Below are positions 1-8,078 of a stretch of DNA of 64,000 nucleotides, piece after piece (position 1 is the stretch's first letter; every line of letters begins with the position of its first letter). Made by a program: the position numbers and the translations under genes. The stretch is from the NCBI RefSeq assembly GCF_004114375.1, contig NZ_CP034692.1:1178001-1242000 (forward strand), in the 5' to 3' direction. The notes under the pieces were generated by a model that was not told the origin of the DNA, ran no database searches, and saw nothing but the letters and a program-made list of their open reading frames with translations. This DNA comes from Halorubrum sp. BOL3-1. Lineage in GTDB: Archaea > Halobacteriota > Halobacteria > Halobacteriales > Haloferacaceae.

Positions 1-519
1 AACGTCTTCGTCGCCGGCGACTCCGGGAAGATCTACTACAGCTTCGAGAACGGCGCGGACCAGACCTGGGACTACGTGACGCCGGGCAGCGGCTCCGCGC
101 TCCCCGCGATCGACTTCCACGGCCCGAAGAGCGGCCACGCGATCGACACGAACGGCCGCGTGTTCGCGACCGACGACGGCGTCACGTGGACGGCGATCGG
201 CATCGAGGACGCCGACGTGACGTTCTACGGGCTCGACAGCGACGCGGAAGACGACATCACCGTCTCCGGCGGCAACGGCTCAGTGTTCACCTACGACGGG
301 GGCCAGTGGACGCCCGACGTCCTCGGTGACGCCGACCTGACCGACGTCGAGACCGACGGGGAATCCGGCCCCACCGTCGGTAACGGCGGCGTGATCCAGG
401 AACTGACCTCAGAGGACCGGTACCTGCTCCAGACGCCGACCGGCGAGAACCTGAACGCCGTGGACGTCGACGACAACGCGGTCGTCGTCGGGTCGAGCGG
501 CACCGTCCTCCGCCGATAG
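1..519 (+). CDS. C-terminal part of a BNR/YCF48-type beta-propeller-like protein (5' end outside window)
   Basis: The frame is open from the first base, so the gene begins before the window; the visible 172 codons end at a TAG at 517-519. The protein shows repeated short blades with Gly-Asp-Ser-Gly, 'TDDGVTWTA' and 'YDGGQWTP' patterns, typical of BNR or photosystem-II-stability-factor-like repeats, and ends in a last strand 'VVVGSSGTVLRR'. It is probably secreted or surface-exposed, but the N-terminus that would show a signal is missing. The substrate and role are unknown. An internal GTG at 76 is not a convincing start because the repeat pattern continues upstream of it. Confidence 0.75.
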   Translation, partial: NVFVAGDSGKIYYSFENGADQTWDYVTPGSGSALPAIDFHGPKSGHAIDTNGRVFATDDGVTWTAIGIEDADVTFYGLDSDAEDDITVSGGNGSVFTYDGGQWTPDVLGDADLTDVETDGESGPTVGNGGVIQELTSEDRYLLQTPTGENLNAVDVDDNAVVVGSSGTVLRR

Positions 520-667
520 GCGTCTCGACGTCGGTTCCGACCCGACACCGATCTCGACCCACCTGTGGCATCGACCCGTCGGCGGACCGACTCGCCTGCG
601 AGTCGGCGGATCCCTCTCTTCCGGTTCGACCGCTGGCCTCACTTTTGTCCGACGCGACCGGGAGCGG

Positions 668-1441
668 TCAGTTCGTCGCGTGCTCCTCGGACGGGTCCAC
701 GAACACCTCGTCGTCAAGCGCCTCGCAGACGACGTCCGCGAGCGCCCGGAGGTTCACCGCGTCCTCGCGGTTGTACGAGACGAGCGTCTCCAGGGCCGTC
801 TCGTCCCCGCGCTCGTACTCGCGCCACAGGCGGACCGCGTCGCGACCGGAGATATCGGGGCGGTCGCGCTCGATCCCCAGCTCCGTCTCTATCGGCTTCA
901 GCCCGCCCGAGAGACCGATCCGCTTCGCGGGGTACATCAGATCGAGGTGGGGCGTGTCGATTTCGAGGTCGAAGGAGGTCTCCAGGAAGGGGACATCGAA
1001 GCGCGCGCCGTTGAACGTCGCGAGCAGGCTCGCGTCCGCGAACTGCTCGTTGAGCCGCCGTGCGGTGAGGTCGTCGCCGGCGACGAGCGTCGTCGTCTCT
1101 CCGTCTCGGTGGAAGCTCACCGTCGTCACTCGGTCCCGCCGCTCGTCGAGACCGGTCGTCTCGATGTCGAAAAAGCAGGTCTCCTCGCGGAAGTTCTCGT
1201 AGAGCCGCCAGCGCTCGCCCGAGGGGAACTCCCGGTCGAAGTAGGCGGAGTCGCCGTCGTCGAGCCGCGAGAGCGCCTCCGCGATGAACGACTCGATCCG
1301 GTCCGCGGTCGTCGCGCCCACCCCGGCGACGTCAACCGCGGGATCGAACTCGTCCCACGTCGTGACCCCCCTCTCCCAGAGGCGCCGTTCGGTCGTCTCG
1401 CCCACCCCCTCGACTGGGATGAAGCTGTTCTCGATGCGCAT
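668..1441 (-). CDS. RNase H-fold 3'-5' exonuclease (YprB-like) with N-terminal helix-hairpin-helix
   Basis: 257 aa. The N-terminal 60 residues look like a helix-hairpin-helix DNA-binding segment ('GVGETTERRLW', 'VAGVGATTADRI'). From about residue 88 there is a DEDD exonuclease fold: Asp92 and Glu94 in 'FFDIETTGL', Asp149 in 'FNGARFDVPFL', Asp227 in 'YNREDAVN'. This matches the RNase_H_2/YprB family of predicted nucleases that often accompany helicases. It is a single gene transcribed away from the GDPD gene; the 146-bp divergent spacer holds both promoters. The substrate is unknown; DNA repair or RNA turnover are both possible. Confidence 0.82.
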   Translation of the reverse strand: MRIENSFIPVEGVGETTERRLWERGVTTWDEFDPAVDVAGVGATTADRIESFIAEALSRLDDGDSAYFDREFPSGERWRLYENFREETCFFDIETTGLDERRDRVTTVSFHRDGETTTLVAGDDLTARRLNEQFADASLLATFNGARFDVPFLETSFDLEIDTPHLDLMYPAKRIGLSGGLKPIETELGIERDRPDISGRDAVRLWREYERGDETALETLVSYNREDAVNLRALADVVCEALDDEVFVDPSEEHATN

Positions 1442-1590
1442 GTCCGTCCCCGAGCGACGCTGGGGTAAAAAGTCGGCGGGAGCGACGACTCGGTCGAGAG
1501 CAGGCGAACAGCTAACACGGTCCGGCCCAGAGACGAGGACGTGACCGACCGATCGAGGGAGCGGACCGTGAGCGGGGAAGGGACCGCGTG

Positions 1591-2289
1591 ATGAGCCGAA
1601 AAGCGTCGGACGAAGTCGCGCTGATCGGCCACCGGGGCTGTGCCGGCCAGTACGCCGAGAACACGATCGAGGCGATCGAGCGCGCGTCGCCGCACGTCGA
1701 CGCCGTCGAGATCGACGTGCGCCGGTGCGCGAGCGGCGAACTCGTCGTCTTCCACGACGCGGAACTCGACCGGCTGACCGAGGCCTCCGGCCGCGTCGCG
1801 GACGCCGACTGGGACGAACTGCGGACTCTGACGGTCCCCGATTCCGGCGAGCCGATCCCGCGGCTCGACGAGGTGTTCGCGGTCGCGCCCGACGAGGTCG
1901 ACGTCAACGTCGAGATCAAAGGCCGGAACGTCGCGGTCGACGCGGTCGACGCCGCGAACCGGGCGGCAAACGACGTGTTGTTCTCGTCGTTTCACCCGGA
2001 GGCGCTGGCGACGCTGCGAGACCGCGAGCCGTCGACGGATCGCGCGCTCCTCGTCGCGGACGGGGGCGCCGAGCGAGCGGCCGAGGCGGCGACCGACCTC
2101 GGCTGCGTCGCGGTCCATCCCCCGATCGACCTCGCGACCGAGCCGGGCTTCGTCGAGGCGGCGCGCGAGGCGGGGCTGGCGGTGAACGCGTGGACCGCGG
2201 CCGACCGCGAGGACGTCGAGGCGCTTCTCGCGGCCGGGGTCGACGGGATCGTTGCCGACCGATGGGACCTGCTCCGCGACGTGAGCTGA
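1591..2289 (+). CDS. glycerophosphodiester phosphodiesterase family protein
   Basis: 232 aa from the ATG at 1591; a GTG directly before it (1588) would add one residue. The start 'LIGHRGCAGQYAENT' carries the catalytic His-Arg and the Glu-Asn of the GDPD TIM barrel, and 'AVEIDVRR...LVVFHD' gives the metal-binding Glu/Asp and second catalytic His. The family hydrolyses glycerophosphodiesters to glycerol-3-phosphate and an alcohol; in an archaeon with ether lipids of opposite glycerol stereochemistry the true substrate is uncertain. There is no signal peptide, so it is cytoplasmic. It lies 39 bp before the SRAP gene and may be co-transcribed with it. Confidence 0.88.
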   Translation: MSRKASDEVALIGHRGCAGQYAENTIEAIERASPHVDAVEIDVRRCASGELVVFHDAELDRLTEASGRVADADWDELRTLTVPDSGEPIPRLDEVFAVAPDEVDVNVEIKGRNVAVDAVDAANRAANDVLFSSFHPEALATLRDREPSTDRALLVADGGAERAAEAATDLGCVAVHPPIDLATEPGFVEAAREAGLAVNAWTAADREDVEALLAAGVDGIVADRWDLLRDVS

Positions 2290-2328
2290 CCGGGGCGGAT
2301 TAAGTGGTTCCCGCCCCATCAGGATCGC

Positions 2329-3063
2329 ATGTGTGGCCGCTACACCCTCTTTACGTCTCCCGCCGACCTCGAAGACAGGTTCGACGCCGAGTTCGGCAAC
2401 CACGAGCCGAGCTACAACTGCGCGCCGGGGCAGTCGCTGCCGGTGATCACCGGCGAGGCGCCGACCGAGGCGACGCGGATGGAGTGGGGTCTTACTCCGT
2501 CGTGGGCCGACGAGTCGTTCGACCTCATCAACGCCCGCGCGGAGACGGTCCGGGAGAAGCGAAGCTTCGCCGACGCCTTCGAGCGCCGGCGCTGTCTCGT
2601 CCCCGCCGACGGCTTCTACGAGTGGGTCGACGGCGAGCGCGGTTCCGGGAAGACCCCCTACCGCGTCGCCCTCGACGACGACCGCCCGTTCGCGATGGCC
2701 GGAATCTACGAGCGGTGGGAGCCGCCGACGCCGGAGACGGCCCAGACCGGACTCGGCGCGTTCGGCGGCGGAAACGGAGGCGACGCGGTCGGCGGTGACG
2801 ACGACCCGGACGTGATCGAGACGTTCGCGGTCGTGACCACCGAGCCGAACGATCTCGTCGCTGACCTCCATCACCGGATGGCGGTGATCTTAGACCCCGA
2901 CGCGGGCGAGGAGGAGGCGTGGCTCCGCGGCGACCCCGACGAGGCCGCCGGCCTGCTCGATCCGTATCCGAGCGACGACCTCAGCGCACACCCGGTGTCG
3001 ACGCGGGTGAACTCGCCCGGCGTCGACGCGCCGGAGCTGATCGAGCCGGTCGCCGGCGACTGA
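2329..3063 (+). CDS. SOS response-associated peptidase (SRAP, YedK/HMCES family)
   Basis: 244 aa. It begins MCGRYT, so after Met removal Cys2 becomes the N-terminal nucleophile that makes a thiazolidine crosslink with abasic sites in single-stranded DNA. Other family residues are visible: 'NARAETV', 'GFYEW' and the late His in 'HHRMAVIL'. YedK/HMCES shields abasic sites at stalled forks. A Gly/Asp-rich insertion near residues 143-163 is not part of the usual core and is probably a surface loop. It follows the GDPD gene on the same strand. Confidence 0.93.
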   Translation: MCGRYTLFTSPADLEDRFDAEFGNHEPSYNCAPGQSLPVITGEAPTEATRMEWGLTPSWADESFDLINARAETVREKRSFADAFERRRCLVPADGFYEWVDGERGSGKTPYRVALDDDRPFAMAGIYERWEPPTPETAQTGLGAFGGGNGGDAVGGDDDPDVIETFAVVTTEPNDLVADLHHRMAVILDPDAGEEEAWLRGDPDEAAGLLDPYPSDDLSAHPVSTRVNSPGVDAPELIEPVAGD

Positions 3064-3094
3064 GCCGCCGCGGACCGACCGTCGCTCCGGGGGT

Positions 3095-4570
3095 TCAGGG
3101 CGCGACCAGATCAACGACCGTCTCGTCGTCGACGACGACGTTGTACGCCCCCTCGTCCTCGTTCCAGAGAACCAGCCCGTTCTCGACGAAGAGGACCGAT
3201 CCGTAGTCGGCCTCGCGGAGGTCGCGGTTCAGGGCGGTCTCGCGGGTACACACGAGGTAGTGGTCGGTCGCCTGCGAGCCGTCTCCGACGCGGTAGAGCG
3301 CGTTGTCGCCCTCGCTCAGGTCGTGGCTCAGCTTCACCGCGAGCAGGTTCACGCGGTCGGTGACGTGGCGCTCGGACTCGGCCATGCGCGCGTACCGCTC
3401 CGCGCTCGCCTCGACGTCGACGCGCCGCGTCCCGTCCGAGCGGAGGACCGAGTAGGCGAACTGGACGTCGACGTTGACGAACTCGCCCGGCTCGTCGGTC
3501 TCGCCGCGGGCCGCCGCCTCGTCGAGCCGACGCTGGAACGGCGGGACCGCGAGGTCGGCGGCGACGTCGAACGACCAGCTCGGGTCGGTCGGGACCGCGT
3601 CGGGCCACAGGCGCAGCGTCGGCGAGTAGATGTCGGCGTCCCGGCCCGGGCCGTCGTCGTCGCCGTCGGCCGCGACGAGCGCGCGCTCGATTTCCCGCAG
3701 CCCGATCGCGGTGTTCCGGTCGGCGGGCGCGAACGCGACGATGCTGCCGTCGGGCGCGAGCGCGTCGAGCGCCGCGTCCGCGACCGCGACCGGGTCCGCC
3801 AGCTCGGAGAGGACGTTGCCGAAGAGCACGAGGTCGAAGGGGTCGTCGGTCGCAGGGTTGGGGTCGGCTCCCTCGTCGCCTCCTTCGAGACCGAGGAACG
3901 CCTCGGCGGTCGTCTCGTGGACCGTCGTTCGGAAGTTGCGACCGGTCTCATCTAACAGTCGGTCGAGGACGTCGGTCGCGGCGCTCGGCTCGACGGCGTG
4001 GTAGTCGACGACGGCGTCGTCGGGGAGGTAGTCGTGGAGGCCGAGCGCGGGGCCGCCGACGCCGGCGCCGACGTCGAGGACGCGGAGCGTCCGGTCGAGC
4101 AGGCCGTTCTCGGTCAGGTCGTCGAGAACGCACCCGACCGTCGCGTAGTAGGCCGGGAGGTGGTAAATCGCGTAGCCGAGCGCCGCGACGCGGTCGTACT
4201 CGATCTCGTTCTCGTAGAGGTAGTCGGCCTTCAGCCCGCGGACCCGCTCGCGGAGCGCGTCGCCGGGCTCCCCGCGCTGCCAGTTCGCGCCGTACTCCTC
4301 GACGAGGAGGTCCTCCAAGGCGAACGAGTACGCCTCCGGGAGCGCCTCGGGCGCCCAGTCGGGCGGCCGGACCGGTCCCTCCTCGACGGGGACGAAGGTC
4401 CCGTCGTCGCGCTCGTAGAGTCGGAGGTCGAACGCCTCCTCGCGGAGCGTCTCGCGGACGACCGCCGGGTGCGGCGTCCCCTCGACGTACTCGGCTATCT
4501 CTTCGGGGTCGATCGGTCTGACGTTTCGCAGGTAGTTCGCGTTGTTCCGAACCGCAGTTCTGTCGATCAT
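3095..4570 (-). CDS. SAM-dependent methyltransferase, Rsm22-like small-ribosomal-subunit family
   Basis: 491 aa from the ATG at 4570 (MIDRTAVRNN); the frame is open further upstream but that part is low-complexity and overlaps tyrA. A class I SAM-binding motif 'LRVLDVGAGVGG' lies near residues 162-173, followed by an acidic strand ('YHAVEPS') and the 'LVLFGNVLSEL' strand. Overall length and the region ahead of motif I resemble the Rsm22/METTL17 family that acts on the small ribosomal subunit. I see no obvious iron-sulfur cysteine cluster of the mitochondrial proteins. It lies 26 bp downstream of tyrA. The methylation target is unknown. Confidence 0.72.
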   Translation of the reverse strand: MIDRTAVRNNANYLRNVRPIDPEEIAEYVEGTPHPAVVRETLREEAFDLRLYERDDGTFVPVEEGPVRPPDWAPEALPEAYSFALEDLLVEEYGANWQRGEPGDALRERVRGLKADYLYENEIEYDRVAALGYAIYHLPAYYATVGCVLDDLTENGLLDRTLRVLDVGAGVGGPALGLHDYLPDDAVVDYHAVEPSAATDVLDRLLDETGRNFRTTVHETTAEAFLGLEGGDEGADPNPATDDPFDLVLFGNVLSELADPVAVADAALDALAPDGSIVAFAPADRNTAIGLREIERALVAADGDDDGPGRDADIYSPTLRLWPDAVPTDPSWSFDVAADLAVPPFQRRLDEAAARGETDEPGEFVNVDVQFAYSVLRSDGTRRVDVEASAERYARMAESERHVTDRVNLLAVKLSHDLSEGDNALYRVGDGSQATDHYLVCTRETALNRDLREADYGSVLFVENGLVLWNEDEGAYNVVVDDETVVDLVAP

Positions 4571-4596
4571 GGATGTCTCGTCCGTCTCGCCTCGTC

Positions 4597-5370
4597 TCAC
4601 TCCAGCCTGTCCCGACCCTCGCGGTCGCCGCGGGCGCGCTCGTACAGGTCCGCGAAGGCCCCGTCGTCCGCCGCCGCGATCGCCGCCGCCGCCTCGGCCA
4701 CCTCGTCGGCGCCGTCGAAGGCGCGCTGGATCTCGGCGTACACCGCCGGCGACCCCTCGGTGACGGTGTCGGCGACGTCGTCGAGCGCGGCCGACACCGG
4801 GGTGTGGAACTCCTCGCGGACGTCCTCGCCCGCGAGCCGCCACGCCAGTACCGCCGCGTGCGCCCCCGCCTGAACGGTCTCCATCGCCTCGTCGTGTTCG
4901 TCGGCTGTCGTCTCGAAGACGTCGTTGCCGCCGGCCTCGACGGCGGCCGAGAGGGACTCGACCGTCGGACCGGCCTCGTCGACGACGACCGCGACGTTGC
5001 CCGGAACGCGCGGCGGCGCGAAAAGCGGGTGGTAGCTGGCGCGTTCGAGGTCGGGGGCGTGCTCGCGCATCGCAGCGACCGCGTCGGTCATCTCGCCGGA
5101 GACGTCGACGATCGCCCGCTCCGCGCGCGGCGCGTACGCCGCGACCGCCGCGGGCACGGCCGACATCGGGACCGCGAGACAGACCGCGTCGTGACTGGTG
5201 TCCCCGTCCGCGTCGACCGTCCGCGCGTCTCGGTCGGCCGCGGCGTCCGCGGCGACCGTCGGATCGCGGTCGGTGAACGCGACGCTCGCGTCGATCGGCG
5301 CGTCGTCGGCCGATACGGTGTCGGCGACCCAGCGCCCGATCTCGCCCGCGCCGACGACGAGTACGTCCAT
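4597..5370 (-). CDS. tyrA: prephenate dehydrogenase (tyrosine biosynthesis)
   Basis: 257 aa. An N-terminal Rossmann motif 'VVGAGEIGRW' binds NAD(P), followed by 'FTDRDPTVA' and the loop 'YHPLFAPP', which fits the family's substrate-facing His region. The enzyme oxidatively decarboxylates prephenate to 4-hydroxyphenylpyruvate. It is a short, single-domain version with no chorismate mutase or ACT domain. No other aromatic biosynthesis gene is in the window. It is probably co-transcribed with the methyltransferase gene 26 bp downstream. Confidence 0.85.
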   Translation of the reverse strand: MDVLVVGAGEIGRWVADTVSADDAPIDASVAFTDRDPTVAADAAADRDARTVDADGDTSHDAVCLAVPMSAVPAAVAAYAPRAERAIVDVSGEMTDAVAAMREHAPDLERASYHPLFAPPRVPGNVAVVVDEAGPTVESLSAAVEAGGNDVFETTADEHDEAMETVQAGAHAAVLAWRLAGEDVREEFHTPVSAALDDVADTVTEGSPAVYAEIQRAFDGADEVAEAAAAIAAADDGAFADLYERARGDREGRDRLE

Positions 5371-5455
5371 CGGTTACGAGAGACGAGGCGGCGCGCCGGT
5401 TAAAATGACTCGCCTCGGGGCGGACGGGGTCCGCTCCGTCCGCTCGTCGGTCCGC

Positions 5456-6772
5456 TCACGCCTCCGCGCCGAGCCGTCCGACCAGTCCCGCGCCGGGCGA
5501 GACGGACCTGACCGCCGGCAGCAGCGCGAGCGCGATGGCCAACTCCAACCCGCCGACCGCGAGGAACGCCGGCGTGTAGCCGAAGGCGTCCGTGGCGCCG
5601 CCGCCGATGAGGAACCCGGTCAGGAAGCCGAGCGACCCGAACACGTTGAACAGGCCCATCGCCGCGCCGCGCACCTCCGGCTCGACGAGGTCCGTGACGA
5701 GCGCCATCGTCGCCGGGGCCATCAGCGCGCCGCAGACGCCGACGAGGACCATCAGCGCCGCGGCGACCGGGTACGCCGGCGCGATCCCGACGCCGACCGT
5801 CACGACCCCGTACGCGATCGACCCGGCCACCACGGGGAGGAAGCGACCGATCCGGTCCGAGAGCGCGCCGAAGGGGGACTGAAGCAGCGCGAAGGGGACG
5901 AAAAAGAGCGCGAGCGTCGCGCCCGCGCCCGCCGCCGACAGGCCGAACGTCGCCGGGTCCTGGAAGTAGTACACGCCGACCAGCGCTAAAAAGCCCGCCG
6001 TCAGTCGGTCGACGAAGCCGAACGCGAGCGGGACGAGGAGGCCGGGGGTGGTTCGCGCTCGTGCGAGCACGTCGCGAAAGCCGACCGCCTCCGGCGTCTC
6101 GGTCCCGGCCGCCTCTCCGCTCGAAGCCGTCGCCGCTCGGTCGTCGGCGGTCGCCGCGAGCAGGCCCGCCCCGGCCAGCACGACCGCGCCGGCGTACACG
6201 GGGTACAGCGCGTCGAGGTCGGCCAGCGACCCGCCGACGACCGAGCCGACCGCCGCGCCCAGCCCGATGGCGAGTCCGGCGGTCCCCATGTTGCGGCCGT
6301 TGCCGCCGCGTAAGTCCATCAACAGCGTGATCGAAAGCGAGAACGCGCCGATGGTGAGCGCCCCGCCGACGGCGCGGACGAGCAGCGCGACCTCGAATCC
6401 GAGGCCGAGTCCGGGGAGCGACGCGAGTGCGACGTACGAGGCCGCGCCGCCGAACGCGCCGGCGACGATGAGGGGAACTCGTTTCCCGAGCGCGTCCGAG
6501 AGGGCGCCCCAGACGACCGCAAACGTCACGAACGCGCCGAACTCCGCGACGAGGAACCACATCCCGGCGTCGATGCCGGCGGGCGCACCGAGCGCGGCGA
6601 CCAGGTCCGGCACGCCGGGGTAGAGGAGGACCTGAGAGACCAACACCGCGAGGACGACCGCGCCGAGCCGGCGGCGATCACCGGTGTCGGTCTCGGTCGC
6701 GGCGGAGCCGTCGCCGTCGGCGGCAGTGTCCGTGTCGGCGGAGAAATGGGAGTCCCGTTCGGCTTCGCTCAT
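5456..6772 (-). CDS. MFS transporter, probable drug/metabolite efflux
   Basis: 438 aa. A polar acidic N-terminal tail of about 30 residues is followed by roughly 12 hydrophobic segments. The 'GALSDALGKRVPLIVAG' loop between TM2 and TM3 is the major-facilitator motif A, and a similar 'GALSDRIGRFLPVVAG' occurs in the second half, so the twofold repeat is intact. The overall look fits 12-TM proton-coupled exporters, but substrate cannot be inferred. A TATA-like T-rich stretch lies 24-34 nt before the ATG. Confidence 0.85.
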   Translation of the reverse strand: MSEAERDSHFSADTDTAADGDGSAATETDTGDRRRLGAVVLAVLVSQVLLYPGVPDLVAALGAPAGIDAGMWFLVAEFGAFVTFAVVWGALSDALGKRVPLIVAGAFGGAASYVALASLPGLGLGFEVALLVRAVGGALTIGAFSLSITLLMDLRGGNGRNMGTAGLAIGLGAAVGSVVGGSLADLDALYPVYAGAVVLAGAGLLAATADDRAATASSGEAAGTETPEAVGFRDVLARARTTPGLLVPLAFGFVDRLTAGFLALVGVYYFQDPATFGLSAAGAGATLALFFVPFALLQSPFGALSDRIGRFLPVVAGSIAYGVVTVGVGIAPAYPVAAALMVLVGVCGALMAPATMALVTDLVEPEVRGAAMGLFNVFGSLGFLTGFLIGGGATDAFGYTPAFLAVGGLELAIALALLPAVRSVSPGAGLVGRLGAEA

Positions 6773-6880
6773 CCATTTATAAAACGGGGCGAACGGTCAA
6801 AAGATCGACGCTCCGGGAAACGCGTTCGACGACCACGACGGACTCGTCTTCACCCCCGACCGAGGCTCGTTCCGCAGGCG

Positions 6881-7558
6881 TCAGAGTTCGGCGTCGATCG
6901 CCGCCGCGATCGACTCGGCGGCGTACCCCTCTTCGACGGGGCTGCCGTTGACGAAGATCGTCGGCGTCCCGCTCACGCCCATCGACTCGCCCTCCGACTT
7001 GTCGTCTGCCGACGCCTCTCCGTGGGCCGCAAACCGCGCGTCCGACATCGCCGCACAGGGGTCCGCGCCGGCGGTATCCGCGGCGGCGGCGATCGCCTCC
7101 CCGCCGTAGTTCCCCTGCGACTCGTAGGCGGCCGAGGCGAACTCGAAGAACGCCTCGTCGCCGTGGCGGACGCCGACGCCCCGGGCCGCGCTCGCGACCG
7201 GAACCGCCCACCGTTCGTTCACCGGGAGCGGAAAGTCCCAGTGTTCGTACCGGATCTCACCGGGTCCGATGTACTCCTCGCGGATCGTCGGGAAGTGGTT
7301 GGCCGTGTACCTCGCGCAGTGACCGCAGGTGAAGTCCTCGAACACCTGAACGACGACGTCCGACTCGGTGTCCCCGAGCGTCGGCCGGTAGTCGAGGTCC
7401 GGGTCCGACGGTTCCTCCAGGTCGCAGTCGTACTCGCCCGTGTCGAGTTCGACGCCGCTGAGGTCGAGGCCGGTACCGCCACCGCCGAGACAGCCGACGA
7501 CGCCGACGGCGCCGACCGTCGCTCCGGCCGCGAGCAGGGACCGCCGCGTGCGTTCCAT
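6881..7558 (-). CDS. DsbA-family thiol:disulfide oxidoreductase, Tat-exported lipoprotein
   Basis: 225 aa. The N-terminus 'MERTRRSLLAAG' has twin arginines, then a hydrophobic stretch and a lipobox ending at Cys23 ('VVGC'), as in haloarchaeal Tat lipoproteins. The thioredoxin-fold active site is Cys78-Gly-His-Cys81 in 'FEDFTCGHC', and the cis-Pro loop is 'GVSGTPTIFVNG'. It would act on the outer face of the membrane, forming or rearranging disulfides in exported proteins. A TATA-like box (GGTTAAGT on the minus strand, about 7580-7588) sits about 23 nt upstream. No redox partner is adjacent. Confidence 0.9.
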   Translation of the reverse strand: MERTRRSLLAAGATVGAVGVVGCLGGGGTGLDLSGVELDTGEYDCDLEEPSDPDLDYRPTLGDTESDVVVQVFEDFTCGHCARYTANHFPTIREEYIGPGEIRYEHWDFPLPVNERWAVPVASAARGVGVRHGDEAFFEFASAAYESQGNYGGEAIAAAADTAGADPCAAMSDARFAAHGEASADDKSEGESMGVSGTPTIFVNGSPVEEGYAAESIAAAIDAEL

Positions 7559-7686
7559 ACCGCCGATCGGTCGGGAGCGTACTTAACCGCACCGCGACCG
7601 TCCCGCCGCCGGCCGCGGGAACCGTCGCTCGTGCGCCGCCGTCCCGGCTCCCGAACGCTTTTGCCGCCGCCTGTCGACCCCCACGT

Positions 7687-8034
7687 ATGAGCGACTGGGA
7701 CCTCGACCTGCGGGACGCCGAGGAGAAGATGGACGAGGCGTTCGCGGCCGCCGGCGACGTCGTCCTCGGCGTCTTGGACGGCACGACCGACCCGGAGGAG
7801 CGGGTCCGCAGCGTCGACTACGGGAACACCCTGGTGCTGTCGATAGCGGGCGACCTCAACGAGCTGGCCGCGCCCTTCGCACGCGACGTGAAGGACATGG
7901 GCGGCGAGCTGATGCACTTCCGGGGGTTCCTCGTCGTGACGCCGCCCGGCGTGAGCATCGACACGGACCGACTGAGCGACTCCGGACACGGTGGTGACGA
8001 GAGCGCCGAGGCGGACGACGGCGACGAACGCTGA
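7687..8034 (+). CDS. conserved haloarchaeal protein, possibly DUF5779
   Basis: 115 aa, acidic and soluble, with no signal peptide or membrane segment. The central part 'NTLVLSIAGDLNELAAPFARDVKDMGGELMHF' suggests a small alpha/beta fold, and the C-terminal 25 residues are a disordered Asp/Glu/Ser tail. I recall similar short proteins in many haloarchaea (DUF5779 type), but the family label is from memory and uncertain. Its 3' end converges on the acyl-CoA ligase gene with a 44-bp gap. Confidence 0.7.
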   Translation: MSDWDLDLRDAEEKMDEAFAAAGDVVLGVLDGTTDPEERVRSVDYGNTLVLSIAGDLNELAAPFARDVKDMGGELMHFRGFLVVTPPGVSIDTDRLSDSGHGGDESAEADDGDER

Positions 8035-8078
8035 ACGGTTCTGTTGCGATCCGAGCGACCGGGTCCGAGCCGTGACGG

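Noticed and set aside
4570-4843. Longer start for the Rsm22-like gene (from 4843)
   Set aside because: The extension is Arg/Gly low-complexity, overlaps tyrA by about 250 bp, and a good ATG lies at 4570.
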